Assembly (NCBI GenBank): GCA_900320035.1
Contig: ONQU01000119.1
Location: 1 to 9,254, forward strand
Direction of reading: 5' to 3'
DNA length: 9,254 nt
Origin: an uncultured Rhodospirillaceae bacterium
GTDB taxonomy: Bacteria > Pseudomonadota > Alphaproteobacteria > RF32 > CAG-239
In this document: positions 6,286 through 9,254 of the stretch, in pieces
Layout: every line of letters begins with the position of its first letter
Numbering within the stretch: position 1 is the first letter of the stretch
Notes under the pieces: generated by a model
The model's input: only the letters and a program-made list of their open reading frames with translations
Told to the model about the DNA's origin: nothing
Database searches by the model: none
Translations under genes and position numbers: made by a program

Positions 6286-7861
6286 TTTGTTAAAACCAGC
6301 TATATTAGCTCTTATCGGGATTACGGTAGCGTGTTCCATATCTCCGGAGTTAGATGAAAAAATGGCCAATCAGACCGAAGAAGTTATGGATTTGAACCAA
6401 AAGGCAAAAGTTCCTGGAGAGCCGGTGCCGGATGATGTGGTACGTGTAAAGAACGATATTTGGCTTGGAGATACCAGTACGGTTGAGTTCGAGGGCGAAG
6501 CTATTCCAGCGTATTTAGAGGCCAAAGACGGGGTGACGCTTATTAGCAATCGGCCGATAACGCTTTATGAAATTGGCACAATGATCAATAAAATTACCTC
6601 TCTTTCGGTACGTTATGCGCCGGAATTGGAAGAAAATGCCATTGCCAATGCCGATAACAATGAGCCGTCAATGCAAGATTTAGGTGCGCAATGGACCGAT
6701 TCAACACGTATGTTGGTTAACTACAAAGGACCGATGAGTGGCTTGCTTGATGAAGTGGCTAACCGTTTCGGGATATGGTGGAAATATGAAAAGAAAGAAA
6801 TTTATTTCTACAAATATATTACAAAGACGTTTGTGGTTTATTCATTGCCGACGAATCCGACGTTGAATGTTTCTGTGGGCGGTTCAGGTGGCGCATCCAG
6901 TATATCGCAATCAAGTTCGGTTGATGGTATGGATATGTGGAATAATATTCAGAGTTCTGTTCAGTCAATGATAACGCAAGATTCAAATTTGGTTATTGAT
7001 AAGGCGAATGGTACAATTACGGTAACTGCAACGCCGACGGATATTAAACGGGTGGCAAAATATATTAATGAGCAAAACCAACGTATTTCAAAGCAAGTAG
7101 CGATTAGTGTAAAAGTTTTGCAAGTGGCTATGACGGATTCTGATAAGTACGGTTTGGATTTGAATGCTACGTTTAAGGCCGGTTCAATTAAGAATTTAAC
7201 GGCGCAGTCTACCTCATCAGTTGATGATACATTTAATCAGTTGGCGATGGGTATCAGCAACAAGCATTGGGATGTAACGGCAGCGATTGGTGCTTTGTCG
7301 GAAGAAGGGCGTACAAACTTAGTGACGAGTGGTACGGTGACGACAATGAACAATAAGCCGGCACCGATTCAAGTGGTGAAGACGCAAAACTACATTTCAA
7401 ATATCACGAAGACAAACAGCGGTGATAGTGATACGTACGATATTTCGGTTGAAACAGAACAAATAGAAACCGGTTTTACGATGAGTGTATTGCCGCGTAT
7501 TTTGGACCATGGTCGAGTAATGGTGTTCTTTAATTTGACATTATCAGATTTGTTGGATTTGGAAAATGTTAACATTTCGGGTGGCGGTGAAGATGACAGT
7601 AACAGTCAGTTTATTCAAAACCCGAAGATTGAAACCCGCGGGTTTACGCAAGAAGTTGTTCTTAAATCAGGTGAGACACTTATTTTGGCCGGTTATGAAC
7701 GGGTTGAAGATACAACTGATAAGAAAGGCGTCGGCTCGGCGAAGAATCCGATTTTGGGTGGACAACAATCAGCAAAAGAGGAAAAAAGTTTGCTTGTTAT
7801 TATGTTGACACCGGTGGTTATAGAATCGCCGTTATCGCCAGAGTCAAGAATGAGCGACTAA
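6272..7861 (+). CDS. pilN: PilN-type type IVb pilus secretin (outer-membrane channel lipoprotein)
   Basis: Secretins form the multimeric outer-membrane gate through which the pilus emerges. From the ATG at 6272 the product has 529 residues, near the size of R64 PilN. A lipoprotein signal ends ITVAC (C21). Residues 90-185 are a periplasmic N0/STN-like region (ISNRPITLYEIGTMINKIT; GLLDEVANRFGIWWKYEKKEIYFY). Residues 203-217 are a Gly/Ser linker. Residues 240-300 contain LVIDKANGTITVTATPTDIKR and KQVAISVKVLQVAMTDSDKYGLDL. The beta-barrel core follows, with the landmarks LVTSGTVTTMNNKPAPIQV, GFTMSVLPRI, ETRGFTQEVVLKSGETLILAGYE and LLVIMLTPVVIES near the end. The gene overlaps the lipoprotein upstream and ends 22 bases before the PilO2-like gene. 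The domain order and lipidation point to the PilN/TcpC branch rather than PilQ of type IVa pili. Confidence 0.88.
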   Translation: MRMINLLKPAILALIGITVACSISPELDEKMANQTEEVMDLNQKAKVPGEPVPDDVVRVKNDIWLGDTSTVEFEGEAIPAYLEAKDGVTLISNRPITLYEIGTMINKITSLSVRYAPELEENAIANADNNEPSMQDLGAQWTDSTRMLVNYKGPMSGLLDEVANRFGIWWKYEKKEIYFYKYITKTFVVYSLPTNPTLNVSVGGSGGASSISQSSSVDGMDMWNNIQSSVQSMITQDSNLVIDKANGTITVTATPTDIKRVAKYINEQNQRISKQVAISVKVLQVAMTDSDKYGLDLNATFKAGSIKNLTAQSTSSVDDTFNQLAMGISNKHWDVTAAIGALSEEGRTNLVTSGTVTTMNNKPAPIQVVKTQNYISNITKTNSGDSDTYDISVETEQIETGFTMSVLPRILDHGRVMVFFNLTLSDLLDLENVNISGGGEDDSNSQFIQNPKIETRGFTQEVVLKSGETLILAGYERVEDTTDKKGVGSAKNPILGGQQSAKEEKSLLVIMLTPVVIESPLSPESRMSD

Positions 7862-7883
7862 GTTAGAAGAAGGAGAGTTTAAA

Positions 7884-9143
7884 GTGGCTGAAGAACAAAC
7901 AGAAGAAAAGGCGTGGAAAGCTTCCTTTGATGCGGATGGCAAAAAATATGCCGCCAGCCTGTTTTGGCAACCGCTGTTAAACGAAGAAAATCCTTTGCCG
8001 GAAGTTAAGGAAGCTGCCGAAAATATTTTGGAAGGCGCTGATTTGTATGCGGTACGCAAAGGAAAGTATCCGCAGTTTGGTTTGGCTGCTTCAACGCAAG
8101 GTTTCAGCCGAGGGTTACCATCTGCTGCTGTGGCGCTTGTTTCGGGCTTAGGCAATATCAACTCCTTTTTGGGCGTTTTTAAAGTTGATGCCGGTTGGTG
8201 GTATATTTGTTACAGAAACGATGTTATTCTCTCTGATGGTGATACATTGTTTGTTAACGAGAAGGATGCCAAAGACCAGTTTATTTCAATGTTAGCGGTG
8301 CCTGATTGGGATGTACTATTTGCGCCGTCTGAATGGGGTATTGAAGACACGAGAAGTGACGATTTGTCGCAGTTGCTTGAAAAGGGGTTGCCGGCGAAGC
8401 TTGATAAGATTTATTCATCAAATGATTTTGCGATGCTGGGGATTATTGTTGCCGGTTTTGCAATCATTTTGTGGTTTGCTTATTCCAGTTTGAAGAGTAT
8501 GTTCTTTACGCCACCTAAGGCGCCGGTGATTACTCCGGTAAAGCAGGTTTCTTTACCGATATATATACCACCGGAAGCAAAACCGTGGGATAAAGTGTAT
8601 AATCCGATTGATGTTGTTAAAAGTTGTTATACCGGAACAAAGAAAGTGGTACAGATTTTAACACCGGGTTGGAAACTGGAAGGGATTACCTGTACACCGG
8701 AAAGTGGTATTGTGACGTCGTGGCGACGTGAGCTTGGGCGTATAACATGGATGGAGCAGGCGTTGCAGACATCGGGTGTTGATTATACTTCGCGTGTTAT
8801 ATCGAAAGACGGTAATACTTTTATGGTGACTTTTCCGATTGATGAGATAAGTACATTTAATTCGCCTCCGGAATATACAGAAGAAGAATTAATTAATATA
8901 ATCAATGATTTAAATCAGACTTTAGGCATTCGTATCAATATTACACAGAAGGATTGGGTGTCGCCGCGAGGCACAAGCTATGGTATTTTGGACTATAAAA
9001 TAACCAGCAATAATGACCCTCTTACTTGGATGGAGTTGTTGATGAAATTTTCAGGATTATCGGTAAATACGATTAGGTATGATGTAAATAGAAGAATTTG
9101 GCAATATGAAGGAGAAATTTATGAGTTACAATCTGAACAATAA
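7884..9143 (+). CDS. pilO: PilO2-like type IVb pilus inner-membrane protein
   Basis: The 419-residue product starts with GTG at 7884, served by AAGGAG (7870-7875) at 8 bases. It has a cytoplasmic N-terminal domain (residues 1-180; GADLYAVRKGKYPQFGLA, WWYICYRNDVILSDGDTLF), one membrane helix (about 182-200, FAMLGIIVAGFAIILWFAY), and a Pro-rich stretch leading into a periplasmic domain. There C248 and C270 flank PGWKLEGI, probably a disulfide, and two WME segments recur (289-291, 382-384). This bitopic layout and the position after the secretin fit PilO of R64-type thin pili, which helps align the inner-membrane assembly platform with the secretin. It ends inside the next gene. Assignment rests on order and layout as much as on motifs. 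Confidence 0.72.
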   Translation: MAEEQTEEKAWKASFDADGKKYAASLFWQPLLNEENPLPEVKEAAENILEGADLYAVRKGKYPQFGLAASTQGFSRGLPSAAVALVSGLGNINSFLGVFKVDAGWWYICYRNDVILSDGDTLFVNEKDAKDQFISMLAVPDWDVLFAPSEWGIEDTRSDDLSQLLEKGLPAKLDKIYSSNDFAMLGIIVAGFAIILWFAYSSLKSMFFTPPKAPVITPVKQVSLPIYIPPEAKPWDKVYNPIDVVKSCYTGTKKVVQILTPGWKLEGITCTPESGIVTSWRRELGRITWMEQALQTSGVDYTSRVISKDGNTFMVTFPIDEISTFNSPPEYTEEELINIINDLNQTLGIRINITQKDWVSPRGTSYGILDYKITSNNDPLTWMELLMKFSGLSVNTIRYDVNRRIWQYEGEIYELQSEQ

Positions 9144-9254
9144 GAGTATGGTTATCTTAGCTTGGTCGTTTGCGGTTATAATGACCATGACGGGTGTTGC
9201 GAAAGCGCAAGACGCTGTTCCTTCCTTGTTGGAGGAAGAAAATGCGGGAGACGC
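9121..9254 (+). CDS. pilP: Exported protein in the PilP position (start only, cut by window edge)
   Basis: Only 44 codons are visible. The ATG at 9121 follows AAGGAG (9109-9114) by 6 bases and overlaps the PilO2-like gene by 23 bases. The product begins MSYNLNNKSM, then a hydrophobic core and the cleavage motif AKA-QD near residue 29, a classic Sec signal peptide for a periplasmic protein. In R64-type pilus operons pilP follows pilO and encodes a small periplasmic assembly protein. The name is inferred from order; the visible part carries no diagnostic domain. Confidence 0.5.
   Translation, partial: MSYNLNNKSMVILAWSFAVIMTMTGVAKAQDAVPSLLEEENAGD

Overview
The window looks like a piece of chromosome from a low-GC alphaproteobacterium, perhaps an uncultured host-associated lineage. 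The grounds are the rho / coaE / dnaQ neighbourhood, which is characteristic of the alphaproteobacterial origin-proximal region, and the AT-rich housekeeping genes. The taxonomic placement is inference; no rRNA or marker phylogeny is available here.

Left part (1-3424). The 5' part of rho is read leftward from 476. A 0.4-kb very AT-rich spacer follows and holds a well-formed rho promoter, one perfect and several near-perfect DnaA boxes, an IHF-consensus match and a pair of AACATGTT palindromes. This spacer is a candidate replication origin. Rightward from it runs a tightly packed operon: coaE (last step of CoA synthesis), dnaQ (proofreading exonuclease, 4-nt overlap) and an AmpG-type muropeptide permease (14-nt overlap).

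Middle (3425-4015). This is 591 bases without a long gene. It contains a weak hairpin after ampG and about 140 bases in which nothing is recognised. It then holds a long near-perfect hairpin (bidirectional terminator) and, leftward, a 48-codon reading frame for a small membrane or secreted protein with an acidic tail. A strong promoter pointing right at the next operon follows, with a leader of roughly 120 bases.

Right part (4016-9254). A type IVb (R64 thin pilus / toxin-coregulated pilus-like) assembly operon reads rightward and runs off the window. Its genes are a membrane-anchored, acidic, mostly disordered protein ending in a divergent OmpA-like domain; a TcpQ/PilL-like lipoprotein; a PilN-type lipoprotein secretin; a PilO2-like inner-membrane protein; and the start of an exported protein in the PilP position. 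The genes overlap or lie within about 40 bases of each other. Together they would form the outer-membrane channel and its alignment complex. The motor ATPase, the inner-membrane platform, the prepilins and the prepilin peptidase are expected downstream but are not visible.

The least ordinary elements are the OmpA-like first gene of the pilus operon, the candidate origin with its paired palindromes, and the small acidic-tailed protein.
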